A DNA stretch of 64,000 nucleotides from Bathynomus jamesi (Eukaryota; Arthropoda; Malacostraca; Isopoda; Cirolanidae): positions 154,900-218,899 of the forward strand of contig JAJOZX010007474.1 in the NCBI GenBank assembly GCA_023014485.1, given 5' to 3'. Shown one piece after another: positions 44,755 through 55,200 of this stretch. The position numbers and the translations under genes are program-made. Below the pieces are notes generated by a model. The model did no database searches. It had not been told where the DNA came from and saw nothing but the letters and a program-made list of their open reading frames with translations. Within the stretch, counting starts at the first letter, position 1, and every line of letters begins with the position of its first letter.

Positions 44755-45796
44755 GTACTACAGAAAGAAATTCGAAATTTGTAATTTTCACTCCAAAGCT
44801 ATAAACTGGGAAGGTATTGCATCTAGCATGGAAACAATAGACTGGAAACCCCTCTTTAAGGGCAAGACAACGGAAGAAATGCTAATAACCTTAGAAGAGA
44901 AGACGCTGGAAATTGTAGAAGGACATGCCCCAAAAAGGCAACAAAGAGGAAAGAGAAAAAGATTTGAGAGACAAAAGAGGTTGTGTAAAATTAAGAAACT
45001 GCAAAGCTAAAACATCAGAAAAATATTAAACGATAAATTGGAGAGTATAGATTGCGTCATACAGGATCTAACTGAGAAACATACAGAGGAAGAAGACGAT
45101 GACGCTATGGAAGCGATAAAGGCTAACTCAAAGTATAGTACTTTTATGCTTTTGCAAAAAAGAAGTCGAAAAATCACACGATTATTGGACCTTTGAAGAA
45201 TGAAAACAATGTTTTATCCGGTGATCAAAAAGAAGTATCTGCAATATTAAGAGCTTTGCATGAATTATCTTTCAGTATCCCCAAAACTGATAAACTAATA
45301 TCCGATAGAAACGCGTTCTTTGGAGAAGAATTACAAGGGGAAAGTATAACGGACTTTGACTTCATAATTATTACACAAGCTATAGGGAAACTAAAGGCAC
45401 ACTTGGCGGCAGGCCCGGGCAAATGGAATGCCACACTGATCAAAAACTGCAAGAATGAAATCACTAAGCCCCAATATTGGATATGGTCATTATGGAGACG
45501 ATCATTAGACACGGGAGAAACACCAGTATCCTGAAGAAAGCGAATATAGGTTCCAATATATAAAGGAGATCGATCCGAGGCTAAAAGTATAGGCCATTGT
45601 CGCTTACATCTCATTTCACCAAATATTTGGAAGAATAGTTAGAGAAAAAATTCTCCGACTTTTTGGAAACTCAGAAAAACTTAAATGATAACTATTATGG
45701 ATTCTGGTTAGGCAGATCATGCCTATCACAACTAATGGAACACTATAACAATATTATTGATGCACTGGAAAGTAATGAAAACAATGATATAATATA
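44755..45796 (+). pseudogene. LINE-A ORF2: linker to early reverse transcriptase
   Basis: Plus strand: 'SMETIDWKPLFKGKTTEEML' and a Lys-rich linker 'PKRQQRGKRKRFERQKRL', then 45193-45534 with 'SIPKTDKLISDRNAFFGEEL', 'LAAGPGKWNATLIKNCKNE' and 'YWIWSLWRRSLDTGETPVS', then 'HYNNIIDALESNENNDIIYT' broken by the insertion at 45797. The RT entry motif has Gly-Lys where Asp-Asn is seen in the other copy (GPGKW versus GPDNW). Several stops. Confidence 0.9.
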
Positions 45797-46210
45797 CACA
45801 CTGTAGGGTAGGTTGATTTTGGAACTGTGATCTTGGACTAGTCTAGATAGAAAGGTATTAATGTATAAAAAACGTTGCACCAACGCATATTTGTGAAAAT
45901 GATTGTATTTTTTGAGGATTGTTAATTATTTTTAAGTTGTAAAATTGCCGAATTTTACGCGTAAAATCGCGCGCGCGGCATTCGCGCAATGTAAACAAAC
46001 AAAATATCGGACCTTATTTCATCAAAATAATGAATTAAAATTCGGCTTTTTTAACAAAACGATGCTTGAAACTTATTGTAAATGCATTATAAGTGTTTAT
46101 TAGTGCATTATTTTGTATTTTTTAATGATATTTACCTATAAAATGTGTATTAAATTAAGTTATTTTATGATGCGTTCATTTAATTGTTTATTTTCAGATA
46201 TTTCATAAAA

Positions 46211-47790
46211 ATGGGTAAAAAACGGAAGTCTGCAGTGTTAACTCGAAGTGATAGTGCCAAAAAATTCAGTGGCCAACCTTCCCCTTTGGATAAAACAAAG
46301 CCTCCTACCCTGCGCCAAGTTATTCAGTACAGTTATTTCCTCCAAAACAGCCACCCGGACTTGAAAGACTATGATATTGCTAAAATGATAGCAAAGGATG
46401 TGATTGAGATCTGGCAGGCAGTGAACCCGCGGCTGCCCCTGTATGAGGAATATTATGTAGTGAAATTGGTAGATAAAGTGTGCTTCAAGAAAGCAAAAGA
46501 GATAAACAGGAAATCTCTTTCTACAGTCCAGGAGCAGAATCTGGAGGGAAAGCTGGATAAACTTTTTGACATTTCTGCTTCCACCTGTAAGCTACCTGTT
46601 CGTCCCTGTGATGACAATGCTGTGAAGTGCAAGAAAGAAAATTGTCAAACACGGCACATGATCTGCACTTGTCCTCCCAGTAAGAAGGTAATGCTATTAT
46701 TTTTTAAACTTTTAACTGGCCTAACTTAGTGCGATTAGGTGCCTTTTAAATGGAAGGAAATTCAATGCTTGTAATTGAAAAATATCCGCATTTTCCTCCT
46801 GTAATCTTCCTTTCCCCTCCCCCTGGTAATAGAAATTAATAATCAATTTTTTTTCAGGATTTTAACTCTTATTTTAGATCCGCTATTTAATATACTTTAA
46901 TATTTCAGGTTCCAGTAGAGGAGAGGGAATACTTGAGAGATCAGAGGGCCAAAATAGGACCCAAGGGCTCTTTCCAGCTGGGATCTGTGGATAAAGTTGC
47001 TGTGAAGAGAGACCAGAGGGCTGCAGCTGAAGCAGAAAGATTATAGAGCCAGATTCAACAGCAGCAGGAAGTGGATTTGGCCACTTTTGCCTCCACACCT
47101 TCACAAGATATTTCTTTTGAATCCAGCTCAGGAGAATCAGGAGAGGTAATATATTTTTGTTCTTATATCTTATCCCATTTTTACCCAAATTTATCCCTAC
47201 TTTTTGCCCCTATTTCCCCCCTTTTTTCCCCCATTTTCGCTTTAGTAATTTATTCTTTTTTTTCGCCCATTTTCGCCGACTTTTTTACCTGAATTTTTAC
47301 CCATTTTTCCCCCTATTTTCCCTTTTTCTCCCCCATTTTCGTTTAAGTAATTTATTCTTATTTCCGCCCATTTTCGTCGATTTTTACCCATATTTTTCCC
47401 TACTTTTTCCCCTATTTTCCCCCATTTTCGCTTTAGTAATTTATTTTTTAGTTAGTTTCATTTCAGCCATCTGGTGGTGAAGCTGAAGAGTTCAAGCCAA
47501 GGAGGCACCCAAGTGGAGGTTACAGTTTTTGAAAAACCCCCAGATATGCCATGGAACTGATCAGGGGTGATGTTTCTTCCAATCTTGGGGCAAGTCTTGC
47601 TAATGCCTTCCTCCTGGACTTACAAGCTATGGACCTGCTTAAGCCTGGCCTTGATGTGAAACAGATAATAGTTGATAAATCGAAAATGGACAGGGAAAAG
47701 CTAGAATGAAAGTGAAAAGTGATGAAAAGCACAATGAGGGTCTGGAAAAGTTAGTCTGTATTGTGGTTGATGGAAAGTTGACAAGGACAC
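46211..47790 (+). pseudogene. Three-exon repeat-associated protein, class unknown
   Basis: Exon 1 (ATG 46211 to 46687) encodes a Lys-rich start ('MGKKRKSAVLTRSDSAKKF') and a Cys-rich end ('NAVKCKKENCQTRHMICTCP') that may bind zinc; its intron starts GTAATG. Exon 2 (46909-47145) begins 'VPVEEREYLRDQRAKIGPKG' and has a TAG at 47044. Exon 3 starts at 47467 ('PSGGEAEEFKPRRHPSGG'), has a TGA near 47530 and runs 'DVSSNLGASLANAFLLDLQA' to about 47790 with a late frameshift. Introns lie between codons with GT/AG ends; an AG at 46198 suggests a further noncoding exon. I recall similar repeated hypothetical proteins in crustacean genomes, not their class. Confidence 0.7.
47146..47466. repeat. Second intron, pyrimidine-rich tandem repeat
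   Basis: Degenerate repeats of 'cccattttcgctttagtaat' and 'tttttcccctattttccccc' at about 47232, 47333 and 47424. GT start, AG end. Confidence 0.8.
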
Positions 47791-47806
47791 TTTGCTGTAC
47801 AGAGAA

Positions 47807-48530
47807 GTTAATACACAGACTTTGCCAAGGCGTTCGACAAGTGTGACCATGGAATCATAGCACATAAACTGAAATATATGGGAATAACAGGAAAAGTTGG
47901 AAAATGGGTACATAATTTCCTGAGTGAGCAGCAGCAAGTCGTCACAGTTCATGGAATATCTTCATTAGAATCAGAAGTCCTCAGCTCAGTACCACAAGGA
48001 ACAGTATTAGCTCCACTACTCTTCATAATCGTGCTAACTGATATAGATGAGGACGTTACCAGTGACAGCACAGTAACATCCTATGCCGATGACAGAAAAA
48101 TTAATATATGATAAAAATAAGAAACCCAGAAGATATAGGATCTCTACAGACATGAACAGAATTTACAATTGGTCTGAAGGCAATAATATAAAATTTAACA
48201 CTGAAAATTTTCAACTATTAAGGTACGGAAGAAGGAAATACCTAAATTCCATGGAATACTATACTCCCAAATAGACAGAAAATTCAGAGAAAGTCTATTG
48301 CAAAAGATTTACAGCAGATGTTGTAACGACTGATGGCACGAAATTTGAAACACAAAATAAGATAGAAGTAAGCAGAGCAAAAAAGAATCCAGAAGGGATT
48401 CAAAGAAGCTTCACAACTAAGATCAATGAATGCAAAGAGCTAAATTACTGGGAAGCGTTATGTGAATTAAATTTATACTCACTGGAAATAAGAAGTACAC
48501 CATTATTTACACTTGGAAAATAATGGAGGA
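47807..48530 (+). pseudogene. LINE-A ORF2: reverse transcriptase core to C-terminus
   Basis: Continues the 44755 copy: 'DFAKAFDKCDHGIIAHKLKY', 'SVPQGTVLAPLLFIIVLTDI', active site YADD in 'VTSYADDRKIN' (about 48090), then decayed thumb sequence. The plus copy has 'tactgggaag' at 48448, the site where the minus copy at 27155 is interrupted by the 6-kb hAT. Confidence 0.9.
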
Positions 48531-48559
48531 ACTAGTTCCAAATCTTAATTTGAACCCTA

Positions 48560-48889
48560 TAACCACTCAAGGGTCGTTGACTCAACACAGGCCTACTTTA
48601 GACCTCAGTTAGTATAAATAAAAAAGGCGGGAGCCACTACTTAGGGTCTTCTTTCTAAACCTTGCAACAAGAACACAACCTGCGTCATTACACGGTGCAG
48701 TAATCCTGTATCTAGAGTGCCAAACTGAATTACAAGAGAGGCCTCTATAAGACCACGCCCTGTCACTGCCACTTTCAACAAGAGTAGAAAGGACGCTGCT
48801 AGCATCTACAAACATGGTGCCATGAGACCCTAAAACAGTTGGCTCTTAAATAAGCAAACTTTTTTCACTAACCTTACAATTATGAGATA
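48560..48889 (-). repeat. Third copy of the BEL-LTR-like repeat, diverged
   Basis: Matches 36500-36838 and 44285-44600 ('gacctcagtt', 'ggtcttctttctaaacc', 'ataagaccacgccctgt'). More divergent than the other two. Confidence 0.75.
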
Positions 48890-48897
48890 GATATACT

Positions 48898-49372
48898 CAG
48901 GGCCGTTTCTAGCCATTAGGGGGCCCTAAGCAGTATACCCATTTGAGGCCCCACCCCTCCATCCACCAACTCACGCCTTACTACATCACCTCAGCACACA
49001 CATACAAAAAATGGCTGTGTTAATAAAAAACAATTATGAAACAATTTTAATGAAACATTTATGTCATTTATTAACCAACAAAATTCACATTATCTGAAAA
49101 AGATGAGAAAAGAATTAATAAACTTGAAAACATAACGAAAATAATCCTAGGTTTAAGTGTTACAAAATCTCTTAATAATTAGTAAATTAGTGAAATAATG
49201 TTTTACAATACTAGAAAACTTAAGCATTTAGGAAAGTATAAGCATATAGTAAGAATAAAGTTAAATAATATAGAAATAAGATCTCACAATAGTTTTTACA
49301 CATAACGACCAAAACGTTTCGTTTGTCTTCGTTTTATCACATGTCTCATACAAAAACTTTAATTAATACGAC

Positions 49373-49408
<36 letters not shown>

Positions 49409-49526
49409 TTCAGCTATATTCCTATTCTTGCCCACTAAGGTATGATCTGGGAGCCTGTCTAGGGCCCCTTAGTAGCAGCGGGGCCTAAGCGGCCGCTTAG
49501 TCTGCTTATGGCAGGAAACGGCCCTG
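48898..49526 (-). mobile_element. 629-bp deletion derivative of the 3.5-kb hAT, perfect 8-bp TSD
   Basis: Left end is the reverse complement of 40880-41033, right end that of 37559-37660, so it derives from the 37559-41033 family in the opposite orientation with the transposase gene deleted. TSD 'gatatact' at 48890-48897 and 49527-49534. The tandem array starts inside it at 49155; later units keep only its right part. Confidence 0.93.
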
Positions 49527-49534
49527 GATATACT

Positions 49535-49912
49535 ATATATATATATATATGAGCAATATTGCATTAATCAGCCTAATCATCGTATCGCTTTGGGATAACA
49601 ATGGCTCTTCCTCCTCTAGATTTTCTAACAGGCCTATCGAGATTATTCAATTCATAAATAATCTAAAGCTACATTTTATAGGCAATTGTATGTTCATCAT
49701 GCACAGTGATTCACTGGCCTACTTAGTCAGTGCTCCAGACAACTATCTCTTAATCTTCTATGGACCTCTTGTATAATCTTTGTACCTGGTGAGTCTGAAA
49801 TAAAGTGTTTGTTTGTTTATAATCAAATTTTGCAAAATGTTAATTTCAAGTCAGTTAATTAATATAAAACTATTTACAGACTACCGAAGGAGTCTACATG
49901 ACTTTAGTTAAA
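49535..49912 (-). pseudogene. CR1-like LINE 3' region, unit 1
   Basis: TA run (49535-49550) then 3' untranslated-like sequence of a minus-strand LINE whose coding end is at 50896-51570, split by the 967-bp hAT. The plus-strand frame 49549-49776 repeats identically in units 2 and 3 only because the units do. Equivalents: about 54815-55192 and 60098-60475. Confidence 0.55.
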
Positions 49913-49920
49913 ATATACAC

Positions 49921-50887
49921 CAGTGGTGTAGCAATTAACCGGCATCGACACCGGCAGAATCGGCAATTTTTTGGCATCGGCATCTGCCAAATTTAACCGA
50001 TTCTTTGAAATTTTAAATTTTTCATGACAAAACAGAATCTATATTTATAGAAAATTGAACAGACAAAAACACTATTTATGATATTTATACTCATTTCAAA
50101 GTATAATTATATAAAATATTTATATTCACAAAAAAGCAAAGCTTAATAAAGTAAGCTGCGCATAAATTTACATTTTCTCTAACTAGCTTATCTCTAAATT
50201 TATACTCACTGGAAATAAGTACACCATTATTTACACTTGGAAAATAATGGAGGAACTAGTTCCAAATCTTAATTTGAACCCTATAACCACTCAAGGGTGG
50301 TTGACTCGACGCAGGCCTACTTTCAAGTAGTAACTAACTATTGTAATCCCCTACTCTATATTAATAATAATTTTATATTAAATTATACTTTATAATTTAT
50401 ATTAAACCATCTTATTATGTTCACTTTATTTTAAGTATTCAATAATTTTATAAACCCAAATTTTATATAAATTTTTTTATTCAAATTGGCACCAGGGCCT
50501 TGAAATCTTAATGACAAATTTTGTTGTTGTTTATATTTTTGAAGAAAGAAAATACCTTCAACATAAGGAAAAAACAATTACTTTAAATATTGGTATTCAA
50601 TTTATGAAAATATATTAAAATTATTTTATAATTTTACTAAGTAATAAAACTATTTAACATCATTTTAGCAAGGGTATATGAGTAACAAATTCTGGTGATG
50701 TATTTTGTGGAGTAAACTTAGGAAAAGCACTTACATAAATTTGAAATGTAAAAATATTAAAATTGAAAGTTTTCACATTAGATAAGTAAAATTTATGAAG
50801 GGAATTGATTTTTTAAAAATATAGGCAAAGAATGGCACATTTTCATGGAATCGGCATCGGTTAAATTTTGGAATTGGTACATCACTA
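49921..50887. mobile_element. 967-bp hAT, unit 1, perfect 8-bp TSD
   Basis: Starts 'cagtggtgtagc', ends 'ggtacatcacta', inverted tips; repeats of 'cggcatcgg' near both ends; TSD 'atatacac' at 49913-49920 and 50888-50895. Contains at 50190-50330 a copy of LINE-A 3' end plus LTR sequence also found at 48466-48600, so it captured or was hit by that piece. Noncoding. Confidence 0.92.
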
Positions 50888-50895
50888 ATATACAC

Positions 50896-51570
50896 GATTT
50901 ATAAACTGTCTCTTTCATTCATGAAAGTGACCAATTTTTTCTTAAAATTAACTAAGGAACAAGGCTGCCATTTACCACATCATATGCCAAGTCATTCCAA
51001 AATTCACCTCCTCTATGACTAAAAAAGTATTTTCGTAGATCCACTCTACAAGTCTGTTTTCTAATTTTCTTATTATGCCGTCGAGTTCTTTCATCAGACT
51101 CTAATAACAAAGTTAGGATCACCTGAAGATCAGGGCCCCCAGCCTTCTTTAGTTAGCCTTATAAGGCTAACTAATGAAAATATCACGACTTAACCTAACC
51201 AATCGTCAAGGGCGTACAGTTGACCAAACGATTGGTTAGGTTAAGTCGTGATATTTTCGTTAGTTAGCCTTATAAGGCTAACTAAAGAAGGCTGGGGCCC
51301 TGATCTTAATGATCCCAAAGTTACAACTAAAGTTTCAAACCTGAAAACATTTTGAATATCTGTATACTATCTCCCCTCAAACAACGTCTGTCAGAATTAA
51401 ACATGCCCAATTTCTTCACTGTATTCCAATCTTCTTAAACTGCCCTACGTTGCACACCTTCAAACATACTGTATCTATATCATGCCGATGGTGAAGGGAC
51501 CAGGCTTGAATGTAGTATTTTAAGTGAGGCCGAACATAAGAATTATATAAACTACAGATGACTTCCTAAC
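50896..51570 (-). pseudogene. CR1-like LINE C-terminal fragment, unit 1
   Basis: Minus strand: 'LYNSYVRPHLKYYIQAWSLH' near 51500 and 'TCRVDLRKYFFSHRGGEFWN' near 51030, typical C-terminal RT sequence. Interrupted by the 200-bp fold-back. Equivalents: 56183-56850 and 61461-62115. Confidence 0.8.
51116..51315. mobile_element. 200-bp fold-back element, unit 1, perfect 8-bp TSD
   Basis: Two near-perfect inverted arms of about 90 bp ('gggcccccagccttcttta', 'gccttataaggctaacta', 'aaccaatcg') around a short loop ('caagggcgtacagttgacc'). TSD 'caaagtta' at 51108-51115 and 51316-51323. Its arms could form a cruciform. Inserted in the CR1-like fragment. Confidence 0.95.
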
Positions 51571-51622
51571 TTTTGTAGTAACTAACTAACTAACTAACTA
51601 AACTAACTAAATATATATATAT

Positions 51623-51697
<75 letters not shown>
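51571..51697. repeat. (TAAC)n and (TA)n, unit 1
   Basis: A short (taac)n then about 90 bp of TA. Equivalents at about 56868-56982 and 62141-62237 differ in length. Confidence 0.95.
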
Positions 51698-51701
<4 letters not shown>

Positions 51702-51733
51702 AATTTCACAATTAAACACGTGAAATAAATGAA

Positions 51734-53488
51734 TGATGCAAACCCACAAGGAAAAAGAAAAATGATTCCAAAGCCTTTCGTGTATTCCCTGACGAGGTGT
51801 ACTTCTTCTTCTTCTTCTTCTTTCTCTTCGCCCGTTCCCGCCTCTATGCGGGGTCGGCGTTTCTGACCAGCCTCCTCCACACAGCCCGGTCCTGGGCTTC
51901 TTCCTCCGACAAACCCTTCTCCCTCAAATCGTCCCTCACCTTCTCCATCCACCTTCGCTTCGGTCTGCCTCTCTTTCTCCTGCCATGCACCTCCATATTC
52001 ATCGTTCTCTTACCCACATAATCTTCGTCCCCTCTCATCATATGTCCATACCATTTCAGTCTACTTTCTTGTATCTTCCTCGAGATTTCTCCAACCTTTG
52101 TTGTGCCCCTTATCCTTTCATTCCTTACTCTATCCAACCTTGTCACTCCGCACATCCATCTCAGCATTCTCATCTCCGTTACATCTAGTCTTTTCTCATG
52201 ATCTTTCTTTATAGCCCAAGACTCAGCCCCGTACATCATAGCCGGTCTTACCACAGTCTTATACACCTTTCCCTTAACCCTTGCGCCTATTCTTCGGTCA
52301 CACAACACCCCTGAAACTTTCTTCCAATTTTTCCAACCAGATTGCACTCTGTGTGTTATTTCTGTGTCCAGCTCACCGTCCTCAGCCACTGTCGATCCCA
52401 AGTACGTAAACTTACTTACTCTCTTTAACCTCGCTCCCTCTAAACTAATTTCTGAGTCTTGATTTTCGTAGAACCTCAGGTTACTCCGTTTTCTTTCTGC
52501 TGATTTTCAACCCTCTGTCTTCAAAAGCCCTCCTCCATTCCTCCAATTTTCTTTCTACTACTTCTCTCCTGTTGCTGCACAGAACAATATCGTCTGCAAA
52601 GAGCATACACCAAGGGGATTGATCTTTTATCCCTGGGCCAACACATCCATAATCAAAACAAAAAGGTACGGGCTCAAAGAAGATCCCTGATGTAGACCAA
52701 CCCTCACGGGGAACCATTCCGTTACACCTACACTACTCCTAACCTGGGTCCTTGCTCCTTCATACATACTTTGCACCAACCTAACGTACTTCTCCGGCAC
52801 ACCTTTCTCTCTCATACACCTCCAAACCTCCTGGCGTGGCACTCTATCATATGCTTTCTCTAGGTCGATGAAAACCATGTGCAGTCCCTTTTGTCGCTCC
52901 CGGTGTTTCTCCATCAACTGCCTCAGTGCAAAAATCGCATCAGTTGTTCCCCTACCTGGCATAAAACCCAACTGCTCTTCCCCCACGGTTGTCTCTTCTC
53001 TTAACCTTTTCTCTATAATCCTTTCCCAAACCTTCATCGTGTGTGACATAAGCTTTATTCCCCTATAATTTCCACAATCCTGGATGTCCCCCTTCTCTTT
53101 GTAGATAGGTACGAGTGTACTATCCCCCCACTCCTCCGGCATTTCCTCTTGTTCATATATCTTCTGCATCAGATCCCACAATAGATCTATGCCCTCATCT
53201 CCCAAACAATTCCACGCCTCCACTGGTATCCCATCCGGTCCCAATGCCTTCCCCTTCTTCATTCCTTTCAACGCCACCTTCACCTCCTCCCTACTCACTC
53301 CTGAAGTTAACCCTTGATTTGGGACACCATCTTCAAAAATAACCCTTGGTTTTCCTCATTTAACAGATGTTCAAAATAACTCTTCCATCTATCCATGATT
53401 TTATCCTGATCCTTTAAGACCACTCCCTGACCATCCTTTACCTGTTTAATTTGGAATCATTTTTCTTTTTCTTGTGGGTTTGCCTCAT
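51734..53488 (-). mobile_element. RTE-type element with inverted ends, unit 1
   Basis: Left 'gcaaacccacaaggaaaaag' (51738) and right 'ctttttcttgtgggtttgc' (53465) are inverted copies within about 37 bp. TA runs lie outside on both sides. Between them is an RTE reverse transcriptase split by one-base indels. Confidence 0.85.
51844..53440 (-). pseudogene. RTE reverse transcriptase, unit 1, three frames
   Basis: The same protein as 57129-58709 read in pieces 52627-53298, 52481-52717 and 51844-52401. Compared with unit 2 the frame is lost by an added T near 52482 and a missing C near 52632, plus a change near 53352; all three lie in short homopolymers. Confidence 0.9.
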
Positions 53489-53510
53489 ATATATATATAT
53501 ATATATATAT

Positions 53511-53906
53511 GATACACACAGACGTTGCATGGAGCAAGGAACTCTTCTGGGAAAATTAAATCAATTATACTTAGTCCGAATAAGTAATGGTAAAACAAAC
53601 ACGATAGTTTTTTCTTTTTCATGATGTTAGCCCAAGGTGGGCAACGGGTCACTATGAATGTAGTAGGCTAGGTGTAGCTGTAATCCCTAGATCTTGTCCC
53701 AAAGCTGTATCCTATCTGGTTTGCAGATAGCTGGTGAGGGAAGCTATATTTTTGGGGCCTCTTTGCGAGCGACCCGTTGCCCACGTTGGGCTAACATCAT
53801 GAAAAAGAAAAAACTAGTGTTTGTCATTTACCATTACTTATTCGGACTATAGGGGATTTAATTTTCCCAGAAGAGTTCGTTGTTCCATGCACGGTCTGTG
53901 TGTATC
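53511..53906. repeat. 396-bp fold-back sequence, unit 1
   Basis: Inverted arms of about 150 bp: 'gatacacacagac' to 'gtgggcaacgggtc' on the left and its inverse 'gacccgttgcccacgttgg' to 'gtctgtgtgtatc' on the right, around about 120 bp. Homology to other window sequences is limited to unit 2. No TSD is clear since a TA run adjoins it. Confidence 0.9.
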
Positions 53907-53912
53907 ATGAAA

Positions 53913-54060
53913 AAACCTCAGGGGACCATTCTGAGTTCAATCCCATCATGAAACGGAAAGATTTCGTGCGATGATTCCTCATTTCACGAAGGTCAAGCTT
54001 GTCGCCCCTCCTCTCGAGTTGGCCTGGTGAAGTAGTGAGTTGGTTTCTTGTACTCTCCAC
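53913..54060 (-). pseudogene. LINE-A-like 3' end, unit 1
   Basis: Minus strand 'VESTRNQLTTSPGQLERRGD' resembles the coding end at 19860-20093 ('ERAQESNSLLRQTRPRGG' region). Truncated. Equivalent at about 59193-59345. Confidence 0.6.
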
Positions 54061-54432
54061 TAGTGATGGATCGAATAACCGCAACCGCACTACAACCGCA
54101 CAAAAATTCACAACCGCAACCGTAACCGCAGTTCCATAAGTGCAGTTGCGGTTGTAAAAGCTTAGTTAATTTTAATTTTAGGTTAATTAGAAATATTTCT
54201 TTTTTTAAAAAGAAAATGATGGGTCTCCTTATGCGTGCTTAAACGTGACGTCATACGGCTGCCATAGTAAAATTGGTTTAAACTGCGCTCTAAGTTATTA
54301 CTCTGTGAGCTCCATGAAGTAACATTGCTCCCGACGATGATCCTCTTCAGTGGTGGAAAGATAACGAACTAAAATACAAAGAACTTGGCTGTATTGCAAG
54401 AACATATCTTGCTTGCCCATTCAAGTAGCATT
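54061..54432 (+). pseudogene. hAT terminus and C-terminal fragment, unit 1
   Basis: Starts 'tagtgatggatcgaataacc', a hAT-like terminus with repeated 'aaccgca'. Near its right edge the plus strand encodes 'DDDPLQWWKDNELKYKELGC' and 'IARTYLACPF', the start of the hAT dimerisation domain, where the tandem junction cuts it. Equivalent 59346-59717. Confidence 0.8.
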
Positions 54433-54651
54433 AAGTGTTACAAAATCTCTTAATAATTAGTAAATTAGTGAAATAATGTTTTACAATACTAGAAAACTTA
54501 AGCATTTAGGAAAGTATAAGCATATAGTAAGAATAAAGTTAAATAATATAGAAATAAGATCTCACAATAGTTATTTACACATAACGACCAAAACGTTTCG
54601 TTTGTCTTCGTTTTATCACATGTCTCATACAAAAACTTTAATTAATACGAC

Positions 54652-54688
<37 letters not shown>

Positions 54689-55200
54689 CAGCTATATTCC
54701 TATTCTTGCCCACTAAGGTATGATCTGGGAGCCTGTCTAGGGGCCCCTTAGTAGCAGCGGGGGCCTAAGCGGCCGCTTAGTCTGCTTATGGCAGGAAACG
54801 GCCCTGGATATACTATATATATATATATATGAGCAATATTGCATTAATCAGCCTAATCATCGTATCGCTTTGGGATAACAATGGCTCTTCCTCCTCTAGA
54901 TTTTCTAACAGGCCTATCGAGATTATTCAATTCATAAATAATCTAAAGCTACATTTTATAGGCAATTGTATGTTCATCATGCACAGTGATTCACTGGCCT
55001 ACTTAGTCAGTGCTCCAGACAACTATCTCTTAATCTTCTATGGACCTCTTGTATAATCTTTGTACCTGGTGAGTCTGAAATAAAGTGTTTGTTTGTTTAT
55101 AATCAAATTTTGCAAAATGTTAATTTCAAGTCAGTTAATTAATATAAAACTATTTACAGACTACCGAAGGAGTCTACATGACTTTAGTTAAAATATACAC

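Larger units (their letters stand above)
45797..47806 (+). mobile_element. Intron-bearing element of uncertain class inside LINE-A
   Basis: LINE-A reads '...DIIYT' to the left and 'DFAKAFDKCDHGIIAHKL' to the right, so 2 kb is inserted. 'atacaca' flanks both sides (45790-45796 and near 47800), a candidate 7-bp TSD. The left end 'ctgtagggtaggttg' has no obvious inverse at the right, and the encoded protein seems cut short there, so the element is probably truncated. Confidence 0.65.
49155..54432. repeat. 5.28-kb tandem unit 1
   Basis: 49155 ('aagtgttacaaaatctctta') recurs at 54433 and 59718 with the same order of components. Unit 1 is 5,278 bp. Its left edge cuts the 629-bp hAT derivative; its right edge cuts another hAT gene near 54432. 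Listed components below. Confidence 0.95.

Noticed and set aside
46883..47188. Minus-strand 101-codon frame
   Set aside because: Antisense to exon 2 of the intron-bearing element; no similarity.
49549..49776. Repeated 75-codon frame identical in three places (49549, 54829, 60114)
   Set aside because: Identity follows from the tandem array; it lies antisense in LINE 3' sequence and resembles no protein.
53115..53342. Pro/Ser-rich plus-strand frames in the RTE region (also 58400-58627)
   Set aside because: Antisense shadows of the RTE reverse transcriptase.
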